DNA from: Dysgonomonas sp. UBA5412
Lineage (GTDB): Bacteria > Bacteroidota > Bacteroidia > Bacteroidales > Dysgonomonadaceae
Reading direction: 5' to 3'
Assembly: GCA_002409595.1 (NCBI GenBank)
Contig: DHNQ01000021.1
Location: 90,302-118,637, forward strand
DNA length: 28,336 bases
Shown here: piece by piece, positions 16,251 to 23,915 of the stretch
How the letters are laid out: each line of letters begins with the position of its first letter
How positions within the stretch are numbered: position 1 is the stretch's first letter
Position numbers and translations under genes: made by a program
Notes under the pieces: generated by a model
Seen by the model: the letters and a program-made list of their open reading frames with translations, nothing else
Database searches by the model: none
What the model was told of the DNA's origin: nothing

Positions 16251-17609
16251 ATGGCAATTGAAGATAAAGATAAAATAAAGGATCTATTCTCCTCAAAACT
16301 TGGAAGTTTTGAGCCGGAAGTGCCAGCTTCAGTTTGGAGCGGGTTAGATCAGATCTTGTCTAATCAGCCGATTCAGACTTCCGATGCTTCCTCATCTGCT
16401 GATACTTCTACTCAAAACTCTGCACAGACAAATAATGCGGCTACTCAAGCTTCTTCGGTAGGAAAAGCTTCTATTGTCAAGACTATTATTGCAATAGCAG
16501 TCGGTATTGCTGCCGCAATTATAGTTGGTGTTATTCTCTTACCTAAAGACGAATTAATAACACCATCGCCAACAGAAGTTACGGCAGAAGATACTGAGCC
16601 TATATTCGGCAGTTCGGAAAAAGAAAATCTCGCGACTGAAAAAGAGCAACCGGAAACGATTACTCCTCATGTAAATAAACCGATGAACATTCGTAAGGTA
16701 GCAGCCTCTGAAAGAAATAAAGTTGCTATGCTTACTGACAATGTAAAATCGGAACTTAAGACAGATTCGTCAGAGACAGATCAAAAAAACGAGGACACAA
16801 AAGTTGAACCAAATAAGAAAGAAAAACAAATAGGTAGAGAGAGAAAAGGGGCTGTCTTATTGAATAATAATAATTCATTATTTGATGATGAGCCGATTAT
16901 CTCCCGTCCTTCTTCAAAAAAGATATCTTTAGGTTTGATGGGAAATGCAGGTTTACTAGCCCATAATGAAAGTGAAAAAGGTAGAGGTGATTTGTTATTT
17001 TCACATGATTTGAGAAGCGGAATGTTTAATAACTTACTTAAGAGCGAAAATAGCCAATTTGATTTGAAGCATAAATTACCTTTATCTTTCGGCATAACAG
17101 TGAGCAAAGAAATAGCTCCTAGACTATCCTTAGAAACTGGACTGATTTATACATATCTTTCTTCTAAAATAACGTCTAATAGTCATTTGAATATTGAAGA
17201 ATCTCAATCTTTTAGCTATTTGGGCGTTCCATTAGCATTGAACTATACATTCTATGATCTGGGAAAGACTAAATTCTATATATCTCTTGGGGGAATGGTT
17301 CAGAAAGATGTTTATGGAAAATATACCAGTAATATGGATATGAGTCTGAAAGAGGAAAGTGGGTCAGGTCTTTTTAATTCTGTATTTTATGCCGAACCAT
17401 ATTACATAAAAAAGACGCTAAAACAACCAAATCCTCAATTCTCCGTTCGGTCTACACTTGGAGTATCATATCCGCTATATAATAAACTCAATCTTTATGG
17501 CACAATTGGTGGAGCATATTTTTTTGATGCCGACAATGATTACAGAACAATATACTCTGATAGAAAATTTCAACTGGATTTGAATCTTGGTATTAAATTC
17601 GATTTTTAA
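16251..17609 (+). CDS. Putative anti-sigma/outer-membrane beta-barrel fusion protein
   Basis: The 452-residue protein has an unusual layout. Residues 1-35 form a short segment with a DLFSSKLGSFEPEVPASVW motif of the type often found at the N-terminus of Bacteroidetes proteins encoded next to ECF sigma genes. A Ser/Thr/Gln/Asn-rich stretch follows (about 36-70), then a single membrane helix (about 75-97), then a polar linker (about 98-220). The rest (about 223-452) alternates polar and hydrophobic residues in eight strands and ends in KFDF with a C-terminal Phe, as expected for an outer-membrane barrel. There is no signal peptide, zinc finger or FecR domain. It begins one base after the sigma gene, so a sigma-binding role for the N-terminus is plausible but not shown. 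The linker is long enough to cross the periplasm only if extended. Confidence 0.7.
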   Translation: MAIEDKDKIKDLFSSKLGSFEPEVPASVWSGLDQILSNQPIQTSDASSSADTSTQNSAQTNNAATQASSVGKASIVKTIIAIAVGIAAAIIVGVILLPKDELITPSPTEVTAEDTEPIFGSSEKENLATEKEQPETITPHVNKPMNIRKVAASERNKVAMLTDNVKSELKTDSSETDQKNEDTKVEPNKKEKQIGRERKGAVLLNNNNSLFDDEPIISRPSSKKISLGLMGNAGLLAHNESEKGRGDLLFSHDLRSGMFNNLLKSENSQFDLKHKLPLSFGITVSKEIAPRLSLETGLIYTYLSSKITSNSHLNIEESQSFSYLGVPLALNYTFYDLGKTKFYISLGGMVQKDVYGKYTSNMDMSLKEESGSGLFNSVFYAEPYYIKKTLKQPNPQFSVRSTLGVSYPLYNKLNLYGTIGGAYFFDADNDYRTIYSDRKFQLDLNLGIKFDF

Positions 17610-17637
17610 ATTAAGAACAATTAATTAAATTATAAAC

Positions 17638-18462
17638 ATGAAAACATCAGCCTTAAAATTATTCATTAGTCTCTTTGCTATCCTGACAGCCATGTCGTCT
17701 TGTCTTGGGGATAGTGATAGTTCTTATTCAAGTGGCAGGGATTTTTGCTATATCTATAAAGATCCTGAAACATTTAAACAATATGCAGTTACTGCAGCGG
17801 GGTATATCGCACATGATAAAATTGATTTGCTGGCCGAAGGTTATTGCTATTACATTGCTTATAAAATAACAACAGGTAATGGGACAGGTAAGTTTCAGGC
17901 AGAATCATTAGAAGTATTAAATAATTCGTATCCTATTTCCAGAAGCACCTTGATTGTTGGTAAGCCTTATTCGAATCTGAGTGCTGAAACTAGAAATGAC
18001 ACGATTGTTCCTCTTAGTGTACGGATAGGCACATGGGCTCCGACCGATTTGATTGGCGATAACTGGCAATTTGGATATACTGTCAATCTAAAAGAAAATG
18101 AGAAAGCGAAGGCTTATTTCTATTTCGATCCTGCTGCTCAAATCAAAGAAGATGGAACAGCATTAGATAAAAATCAAGTAATAATAGATGTTCGCTTTGC
18201 ATACGATGGAGGGCGCAATGATGCAGATGTGCCAACTGTACAAGATGCGTCGGGAGATGTCGTTGCTGTGTTGAATCAGCTTCGTAATAGATCTGACTTA
18301 ATTACACCCGAATATACAGGTGATGCTGAATATGTAGATGTTGCCATCCGATTCAGATATCAGAAGCCTGCCGGAGATAATAAGCCAGCGACATTAGATT
18401 ATTTGGGATCTTGGTCTAATGCATCTAATTCTATGTACTATATGAGATTCTATAAAAAATAG
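17638..18462 (+). CDS. NigD-like lipoprotein
   Basis: The 274-residue protein starts with a lipoprotein signal peptide: a hydrophobic run (8-18) and a lipobox-like AMSSC with Cys22 as the lipidated residue. The residues just after it (LGDSDSS) are acidic and Ser-rich, as in Bacteroidetes surface-export signals. The mature part is beta-rich and resembles the NigD-like family, with an N-terminal OB-like part and a C-terminal beta-sandwich; the closing strands include VDVAIRFRY and YYMRFYKK. The function of the family is unknown. It is 28 bases after the barrel gene and shares a terminator with it, so it is probably part of the same envelope-stress or sensing unit. Confidence 0.72.
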   Translation: MKTSALKLFISLFAILTAMSSCLGDSDSSYSSGRDFCYIYKDPETFKQYAVTAAGYIAHDKIDLLAEGYCYYIAYKITTGNGTGKFQAESLEVLNNSYPISRSTLIVGKPYSNLSAETRNDTIVPLSVRIGTWAPTDLIGDNWQFGYTVNLKENEKAKAYFYFDPAAQIKEDGTALDKNQVIIDVRFAYDGGRNDADVPTVQDASGDVVAVLNQLRNRSDLITPEYTGDAEYVDVAIRFRYQKPAGDNKPATLDYLGSWSNASNSMYYMRFYKK

Positions 18463-18479
18463 CTAATTGTTTTGATATA

Positions 18480-18515
18480 ATAAAAAGACGTAGCCGATAG
18501 ACTACGTCTTTTTAT
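18480..18515 (+). terminator. Strong intrinsic terminator after the sigma-barrel-NigD unit
   Basis: A perfect inverted repeat with core arms AAAAAGACGTAG (18482-18493) and CTACGTCTTTTT (18502-18513) encloses an 8-base loop; two more pairs extend it outward. The A-rich left arm and T-rich right arm allow it to work in both directions. It closes the unit that begins at the sigma gene. Confidence 0.88.
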
Positions 18516-18542
18516 GTTAATATGTAAGATTATAAAATAATT

Positions 18543-19049
18543 ATGGTTACACTTCTAAAAGATCACTTGCCTCAAATTATAGCATCAGCTATAATAATTT
18601 TGCTTACCCCTTCTTCCAAATATATTTTAAGAAAAGTAGTCCGTAAATATAGTTCGATTACACTAAAGACAGAATCGCGGACACTGCAAATGATGCAGGT
18701 TATAAATATTCTGATCAACTTTACATGCCTGCTTACGTTAGCTATTATTTGGGGAGTCCAGCCCCAAAATATGTTAGTAGCGCTATCATCCATATTTGCA
18801 GTTATCGGAGTAGCAATGTTTGCACAATGGTCCATTCTTAGCAATATTACGGCAGGTATAATTATATTTTTTACATCTCCGTTTCGTGTAGGAGATGAAA
18901 TCCATATACTTGAAAAAGAAAATCCGATAGATGCTGTGATCGAGAATATATTCACTTTTCATACACATTTGAGAACACATGACGGAAAGCTTATTGTCAT
19001 TTCTAATTCATTGTTTTTACAGAAAATTGTTTCGGTAGAAAAACGATGA
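18543..19049 (+). CDS. Minimal MscS-family mechanosensitive channel
   Basis: The 168-residue protein has three hydrophobic segments (about 8-25, 46-68, 72-107) followed by a short beta domain. The last segment and what follows carry the MscS signature: the pore-helix region AQWSILSNITAGIIIFF, then PFRVGDEI, and VISNSLFLQKIVSV at the end. Standard MscS has about 286 residues; this one stops after the beta domain and lacks the C-terminal alpha/beta vestibule. It is not a broken gene, because short MscS proteins of this size occur in Bacteroidetes, and the pore region is intact. It lies between a strong terminator and ssb, so it has its own promoter, which I could not identify. A role in osmotic protection is the family function. 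Confidence 0.85.
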   Translation: MVTLLKDHLPQIIASAIIILLTPSSKYILRKVVRKYSSITLKTESRTLQMMQVINILINFTCLLTLAIIWGVQPQNMLVALSSIFAVIGVAMFAQWSILSNITAGIIIFFTSPFRVGDEIHILEKENPIDAVIENIFTFHTHLRTHDGKLIVISNSLFLQKIVSVEKR

Positions 19050-19083
19050 AAATATTTTGCTAAAATACATCCCATGTTTTTTA

Positions 19084-19091
19084 TATATTTG
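19084..19091 (+). promoter_or_regulatory. Possible -7 promoter element for ssb
   Basis: TATATTTG matches TAnnTTTG and lies 30 bases before the ssb start. The nearest upstream TTTG (19056-19059) is 24 bases away, longer than the optimal 19. A transcript would have a short leader of about 23-25 bases. Confidence 0.45.
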
Positions 19092-19121
19092 TAGAGTATA
19101 TAAATAAAATTCATACGGCTT

Positions 19122-19586
19122 ATGTCAATAAATAAAGTAATATTAGTGGGAAACGTCGGTAAAGATCCCGATGTAAAATATTTTGATAATGGGAGTGCAG
19201 TTGCAAACTTTACCGTAGCAACCACCGAACGAGGATATACGGCAGCCAATGGCACTCAAATTCCCGATCGTACAGAATGGCACAATGTTGTTTGTTGGAG
19301 AGGATTGGCTAAAGTTGCCGAGCAATTTATAAGAAAAGGTTCGCAAGTGTACATAGAAGGGAAAATCCGTTCTCGTACGTATGACGATGCTAATGGTTTG
19401 AAACGATATGTCACCGAAATATATGTCGACAATCTCGAACTGCTGGGTAGCCGTAGGCGAGAAGGCGCAGAAGGGAATGATAGTCCATCATATCCATCTA
19501 CTTCAAATAATACAAATACATATCAATCTCCTCCGACCTCATATACACCTCCGAATATATCGGAAGAAGATGATCTGCCATTCTAA
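19122..19586 (+). CDS. ssb: Single-stranded DNA-binding protein
   Basis: SSB protects single-stranded DNA in replication, repair and recombination, usually as a tetramer. The first 110 or so residues form the OB fold, with NKVILVGNVGKDP at the start, the aromatic-containing EWHNVVCWRG core and GSQVYIEGKIRSRTYDD. A Ser/Asn/Pro/Thr-rich flexible linker follows (about 112-143). The C-terminus EEDDLPF (148-154) is the acidic tip that binds partner proteins. The total of 154 residues is normal. In Bacteroidetes ssb is often near mutY and the gld genes; here gldD follows after a hairpin terminator. Confidence 0.96.
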   Translation: MSINKVILVGNVGKDPDVKYFDNGSAVANFTVATTERGYTAANGTQIPDRTEWHNVVCWRGLAKVAEQFIRKGSQVYIEGKIRSRTYDDANGLKRYVTEIYVDNLELLGSRRREGAEGNDSPSYPSTSNNTNTYQSPPTSYTPPNISEEDDLPF

Positions 19587-19648
19587 GTTTATAAGGACAG
19601 AAGAGAAGTGTGATCGTTTAGACTAATGATTACTAACGAAAAAAATAT

Positions 19649-19697
19649 AAAACAGATTAATGCAATATGCCGAAAAAGGATGCTTTAATCTGTTTTT
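19649..19697 (+). terminator. Intrinsic terminator between ssb and gldD
   Basis: AAAACAGATTAA (19649-19660) pairs perfectly with TTAATCTGTTTT (19685-19696), and one more T follows; the loop has 24 bases. Its end lies only 13 bases before the gldD start codon at 19710, so gldD is either made by readthrough or from a promoter within this structure. Confidence 0.72.
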
Positions 19698-19709
19698 GTA
19701 TAAAAAGTG

Positions 19710-20282
19710 ATGAAAAGAACAGTATCTTTATTCTTAATATTTATAACTTTTTTCTCTTGTAGCGAGCATACCCCTAAGCCTAAGGGTTACCCCCGTATTG
19801 ATCGCACCTATGTAGAAATGGATACATTCCGACATAAGGCTTTTTCTTTTTTATATCCCCATGATGCCATCGTGGAGCAGGTAAAGAAAGAAAATGATAA
19901 TGGATATTGGTTCAATATCAGCTATCCGTCATACAAAGCGATTATATATTGTACATACCTACCCTCCGATAGAAAGAAACTCCCGTCTATATTGGAAGAT
20001 AGCTATCAGTTAGCATACAGCCATGCACTGAAAGCAGATGGAATATCGCAATCAGTATTTACAGATTCGATACATCATAAAGAAGGTATTGTGTACGATA
20101 TAAAGGGAAATGTGGCTGTGCCGATACAATTTTATGTTACAGATGGCGATGCAAATTTTCTCAGAGGGTCTTTGTACTTTGATCAGTTAGTCAATCCCGA
20201 CTCTGTCGCACCCGTTGTTTCCTTTATACGACAAGATATAGTTTCTCTTATAGAATCATTGGAGTGGAGAAAATCGAAATAA
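19710..20282 (+). CDS. gldD: GldD-like gliding-motility lipoprotein
   Basis: The 190-residue protein begins at ATG 19710; a GTG three bases earlier is also possible. A signal peptide with hydrophobic core (about 5-15) ends in FFSC, so Cys17 is the predicted lipidated residue. The mature N-terminus has the family-type KPKGYPRIDRTYVE. GldD is needed for gliding and for the type IX secretion machinery in Flavobacterium; in non-gliding Bacteroidales it is kept, and its role there is less clear. It follows ssb, but the gldE gene often found between them is absent. The next gene starts one base after the stop codon. Confidence 0.85.
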   Translation: MKRTVSLFLIFITFFSCSEHTPKPKGYPRIDRTYVEMDTFRHKAFSFLYPHDAIVEQVKKENDNGYWFNISYPSYKAIIYCTYLPSDRKKLPSILEDSYQLAYSHALKADGISQSVFTDSIHHKEGIVYDIKGNVAVPIQFYVTDGDANFLRGSLYFDQLVNPDSVAPVVSFIRQDIVSLIESLEWRKSK

Positions 20283-20283
20283 G

Positions 20284-21783
20284 ATGAGCAAAAAGAATGT
20301 ATTGTTTCTCCTGCTTCTTTTGTTTGCCTGCTGTCTTTATGGGTATCTCGGTCTCATAGATACAGCTATTCCTTACGACGACGCCTATACTGCCTTTATG
20401 GTAAAGTCGTCTTATGCGGATATTGTAAAAATAACTGCTGCCGATGTGCATCCTCCATTGTATTACTGGGGCTTAAAGTTATTCTGCCAACTATTTGGAG
20501 ATTCAATTTTTAGCCTTCGTTTATTTTCCTCACTGGGTGTTATAGCAACTCTGTTATTCGGAAGTTTTGCTTTGAAAAATATGTTTGGCGACAAGGTATC
20601 GTTATTTTTTATAGTGCTGATGATTCTTTTTCCTGTTACTCAATTTTTAGTTACAGAAATCAGAATGTATTCATGGACTATGTTTTTCGTTTTCGTCTGT
20701 GGATTATATGCCTTCAAACTCACACAAAAAGATAAAACTAGGAATTGGATATTCTTTTTTGTTTCCGGTATTTGTGCCGCTTACCTTCACAACTATGGAT
20801 TGCTCAGCGTTATCGGGATTTATGTAATCTTATTTATCTGTATTATTATACAAAAGAAAAATAAAAAGAAGCTTCTATTCTGTACACTGCTTTTTATTAT
20901 TGCATACACTCCTTGGATATTTCAGCTTGCTACACAGATTGGAGCGGTTTCGAGTGATTATTGGATCAAACCTTTGACCTTGAATGATCTTTTTCTCCAT
21001 ATCTATTATTTCTATTCACCCAAAGAGGTCTGGTTGCCATTTACCGAATATACCAAGACCCAAATGATGATAGGTTTAATCTTCTTGATGGGTTTACAAT
21101 TATTTCTTACTATCAAGGCTTTTCGTTCTTATCATAAAAATAAGTGTGACGAACTATTTATTGTTATCGGTTCTTATCTTGCCTTCTTATTCCCCATTAT
21201 TGCAGGAGCGTTGATCTCGGTAACGTATATTCCTATATTAGTGACTCGTTATATGACCTGTTCCTTTGGTTTTTTCATACTAGGCACAGCTTTCGTTTTG
21301 GCTCAAAGTTGGAAATATCCTTTGGGTAAAAAGTTGGTATTAGTGTTTTTGCTTCTATTGACTTTCGATGCCGGTATGCGTTTCTATTCGGGGCAGCAGT
21401 ATTATAATAATACAGAGCGAGCGTATGAAAACCTCAGAACCTTTTCTGAAAAAGTGAATACAGATCGAAAATTAGATTTTGTCGTCAACGATTTCTCTTA
21501 TCATGTATTACCACGCCTTCAACTGATAGCTCCTGATAATAACTATCTTGTACTTTCTCCTCAAGAAAAGTCGGAAGACTATTCCCCGTTCAAGCTAAAG
21601 CAAGTGGATGAAGCTACGTTTTATCCCGACGAATTTGTCCTTATCCATCAGGAAAGGCAAGCCATTCAAGCACAATTTCGAATTTATAAGACTTCTTTAA
21701 TTAACCAATATATAGTTGTCGATAGTCTGCACGCAACTGATTTTTACCTCTATCATATGAAAAAGTTAGAGATTATTAATTGA
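20284..21783 (+). CDS. Polytopic GT39-like (GT-C) glycosyltransferase
   Basis: The 499-residue inner-membrane protein has an N-terminal helix (about 5-22), then the GT-C first loop with the acidic pair in IPYDDAYTAF (Asp32, Asp33) and the DVHPPLYY motif (54-61), both characteristic of PMT/ArnT-like enzymes. About ten more hydrophobic segments follow to residue 365, then a soluble C-terminal part of about 130 residues. It likely transfers a sugar from a polyprenyl-phosphate donor on the periplasmic side. It starts one base after gldD, so the two are co-transcribed. It is a second GT-C enzyme in this window, only distantly similar to the one at 1236, and has no adjacent donor synthase. Confidence 0.8.
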   Translation: MSKKNVLFLLLLLFACCLYGYLGLIDTAIPYDDAYTAFMVKSSYADIVKITAADVHPPLYYWGLKLFCQLFGDSIFSLRLFSSLGVIATLLFGSFALKNMFGDKVSLFFIVLMILFPVTQFLVTEIRMYSWTMFFVFVCGLYAFKLTQKDKTRNWIFFFVSGICAAYLHNYGLLSVIGIYVILFICIIIQKKNKKKLLFCTLLFIIAYTPWIFQLATQIGAVSSDYWIKPLTLNDLFLHIYYFYSPKEVWLPFTEYTKTQMMIGLIFLMGLQLFLTIKAFRSYHKNKCDELFIVIGSYLAFLFPIIAGALISVTYIPILVTRYMTCSFGFFILGTAFVLAQSWKYPLGKKLVLVFLLLLTFDAGMRFYSGQQYYNNTERAYENLRTFSEKVNTDRKLDFVVNDFSYHVLPRLQLIAPDNNYLVLSPQEKSEDYSPFKLKQVDEATFYPDEFVLIHQERQAIQAQFRIYKTSLINQYIVVDSLHATDFYLYHMKKLEIIN

Positions 21784-21818
21784 CTAAATAAGCGTTCTAT
21801 ACATTAAACAATTTTTCA

Positions 21819-21826
21819 TACCTTTG
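21819..21826 (+). promoter_or_regulatory. Possible -7 promoter element for the DUF1599 gene
   Basis: TACCTTTG matches TAnnTTTG and lies 25 bases before the start codon at 21852. The expected -33 position holds GTTCT and not TTTG. This would start the transcript of the DUF1599-DoxX pair. Confidence 0.4.
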
Positions 21827-21851
21827 TTTTTCGTAAAATAGTGATATCAGC

Positions 21852-22403
21852 ATGGTAGATACCAAACAGCAATTTGAACATGTAATAGGCATATGCCGTA
21901 CTCTCTTCGCAAAAAAACTAAAAGATTATGGTGCTTCGTGGCGTATATTACGCCCTCAGTCGGTCACTGATCAAATACTGATCAAGGCAAAACGAATAAG
22001 AAGTATCGAAGAAAAAGGTGTAAGCCTGATAGATGAAGGTATCGCTCCGGAATTTATCGGCATTGTTAACTACGGTATCATCGGTCTTATCCAGCTTCAT
22101 CTTGGTTATTCAGATAATGTAGATCTGGCAGAGCCGGATGTATTGGCATTGTATGATAAATATATGACCGAAACCAAAGAGCTTATGTATGCCAAAAATC
22201 ACGACTACGACGAGGCTTGGCGTGCTATGAGAATAAGTTCTTATACAGACTTGATACTGACCAAAATATACAGAACAAAGCAAATAGAAGAAAATAAAGG
22301 TAAAACTATCGTATCCGAGGGCATAGATGCCAATTATATGGATATGATTAATTATGCATTATTCGGACTTATCAAACTGGAGTTTCCCGAAGAAGATAAT
22401 TAA
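21852..22403 (+). CDS. DUF1599 protein with two tandem domains
   Basis: The 183-residue protein consists of two repeats of the same domain, about 18-82 and 111-176. Both share a K-x2-DY-x3-W pattern (KLKDYGASW and KNHDYDEAW), then a segment with S-x-TD-x-I-x2-K-x2-R and IEE, then EGI and NYG or NYA followed by GLI-x-L. The domain is DUF1599, which has been linked by genome-context studies to nucleotide or base modification in phages; its biochemical role is not established as far as I know. It is 9 bases before the DoxX-like gene, so they are one transcript. The repeat looks like an old internal duplication. The charged, conserved residues suggest an enzyme, but I cannot name its reaction. 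Confidence 0.82.
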   Translation: MVDTKQQFEHVIGICRTLFAKKLKDYGASWRILRPQSVTDQILIKAKRIRSIEEKGVSLIDEGIAPEFIGIVNYGIIGLIQLHLGYSDNVDLAEPDVLALYDKYMTETKELMYAKNHDYDEAWRAMRISSYTDLILTKIYRTKQIEENKGKTIVSEGIDANYMDMINYALFGLIKLEFPEEDN

Positions 22404-22412
22404 GAACAAACG

Positions 22413-23747
22413 ATGAGTAAAAAAGATATTGGCATAAAGATTATAGTTGAAGTATCCCGTGTGATTTTGGGGCTTACATTTATTTTCTCCGGCTTCGTCA
22501 AAGCCGTCGATCCTTTCGGCACAGCTTTTAAGATCGAAGATTACTTTGCTGCCTTTCATCTCTCATCCCTTTCCTTTTTCTCTTTACCCATTTCGGCTCT
22601 ACTTTGTATGGCTGAATTTCTGATGGGAGCATGTATGCTGTTCGGGCTATATCGGCGTTGGAATTCGAGGTTGATGCTGGTCGTTATGGCGTTTATGACT
22701 CTGCTGACGCTTTACCTTGCCATAGCCGATCCCGTAGATGATTGTGGATGCTTTGGCGATGCTTTGATTATAACTAATTGGCAAACATTCTATAAAAATA
22801 TTATCCTGCTCATTTGCGCTATCATTACATTTATATATTGTGAGCGTATTGGCAATTTTTTTACCGGAAAATCCTATTGGCTGGCATTTCTTTTCATGGT
22901 CTTTTTTATAGGACTATTTATCTTCCGCAACTACATTTTAGAACCGGTGTTTGACTTCCGTCCTTATAAAATAGGAGCAGATATAGCAAAGCTGAAAGAT
23001 GTAGATGAAGGCAAGGGTCGAGAAGAACAATCTCTGCTGGTTTATGCCAAAGATGGAGTAGAAAAAGAGTTTACCGAAGAAAATTATCCGTGGGAAGACA
23101 GTACTTGGGTTTTTGTACGTATGGAAACTAAGGTGCTGAAAGAAGGAGTGACCTCTCCGATAAAAGATTTCACGATCACTCAATTATCTTTTAATCCTCA
23201 GAAAACGGAACTTATCTCACAAGATGATATTACAGATTCCATTCTGTCAGATAGTAATTATGTTTTTCTTATGCTCTCTCCCTCTCTGGAAGACATTAAT
23301 ATGTCTTATTTGAGTGACTTTGAGGATGTGGATAATTATGCGACCGACAATGGTTATAAATTCTATTGCGTAACAGCATCTACGACCGACGAGATTCTGA
23401 CATGGGCTAAAGAAAACGTCATTAACTTCAACTTTTGTACGATGGACGAACGGGCAATTAAAACCGTTGTGCGATCCAATCCCGGTCTTATATTGTTAAA
23501 AAATGGAGTAGTCATTAATAAGTGGGCAGGAATAGAAATTCCCTCCGAGGTGGAACTTGACAGACCTCTCAGCGAATTGCCGTACGGACAGATGATTGAT
23601 GTACAAGCAGAGAATAAGAGAAAACTGTTTTATATATGTGCAATTTTCGTAGTACCTTTGTTAGGATTAAAAGGACTCGATTTTTTATTCTTTAGAAGGC
23701 GACGGAAACACGAAAAAGCAGAAGCAGAGGAGTCTGCTCAGGAATAA
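22413..23747 (+). CDS. DoxX/MauE-like membrane protein with thioredoxin-like domain (BT_3928 family)
   Basis: The 444-residue protein starts with a DoxX/MauE-type bundle of helices (about 8-170). It contains the conserved DDCGCFGD (109-116), a Cys-rich motif seen in MauE-like proteins. The periplasmic middle (about 175-400) includes a thioredoxin-like region (about 283-372): the strand VFLMLSP, then a segment of SNPGLILLKNGVVINKW with the usual cis-proline position (Pro357). The expected CxxC active site is missing at the place after VFLMLSP, so it should not act as a classical thioredoxin. A last helix (about 403-422) is followed by a basic tail. It matches the architecture of the Bacteroides BT_3928 family, function unknown, and lies upstream of tpiA as in that genus. 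Confidence 0.8.
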   Translation: MSKKDIGIKIIVEVSRVILGLTFIFSGFVKAVDPFGTAFKIEDYFAAFHLSSLSFFSLPISALLCMAEFLMGACMLFGLYRRWNSRLMLVVMAFMTLLTLYLAIADPVDDCGCFGDALIITNWQTFYKNIILLICAIITFIYCERIGNFFTGKSYWLAFLFMVFFIGLFIFRNYILEPVFDFRPYKIGADIAKLKDVDEGKGREEQSLLVYAKDGVEKEFTEENYPWEDSTWVFVRMETKVLKEGVTSPIKDFTITQLSFNPQKTELISQDDITDSILSDSNYVFLMLSPSLEDINMSYLSDFEDVDNYATDNGYKFYCVTASTTDEILTWAKENVINFNFCTMDERAIKTVVRSNPGLILLKNGVVINKWAGIEIPSEVELDRPLSELPYGQMIDVQAENKRKLFYICAIFVVPLLGLKGLDFLFFRRRRKHEKAEAEESAQE

Positions 23748-23915
23748 AACGCCAATATGTTTATCTATACTCATAGCAGAATACTGCCAATTGTATAAAA
23801 GCAGAAACGAGATATGAAAAAATAGGCAAAAAGTGTACAACTTTGTAACCTTTTAGTTAAAAAAAGAATATTCAGATTAATTCACTATAATATAATTATA
23901 AAATAAAAAACGATT

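Noticed and set aside
16781..17107. Minus-strand open frame of 108 residues inside the barrel gene
   Set aside because: The region encodes the linker and first barrel strands on the + strand with consistent codon use; the reverse frame has no features of its own.
18543..19049. MscS gene as a truncated pseudogene
   Set aside because: The stop codon comes at the natural end of the beta domain, the pore signature is complete, and no continuing MscS sequence is found in the other frames downstream.
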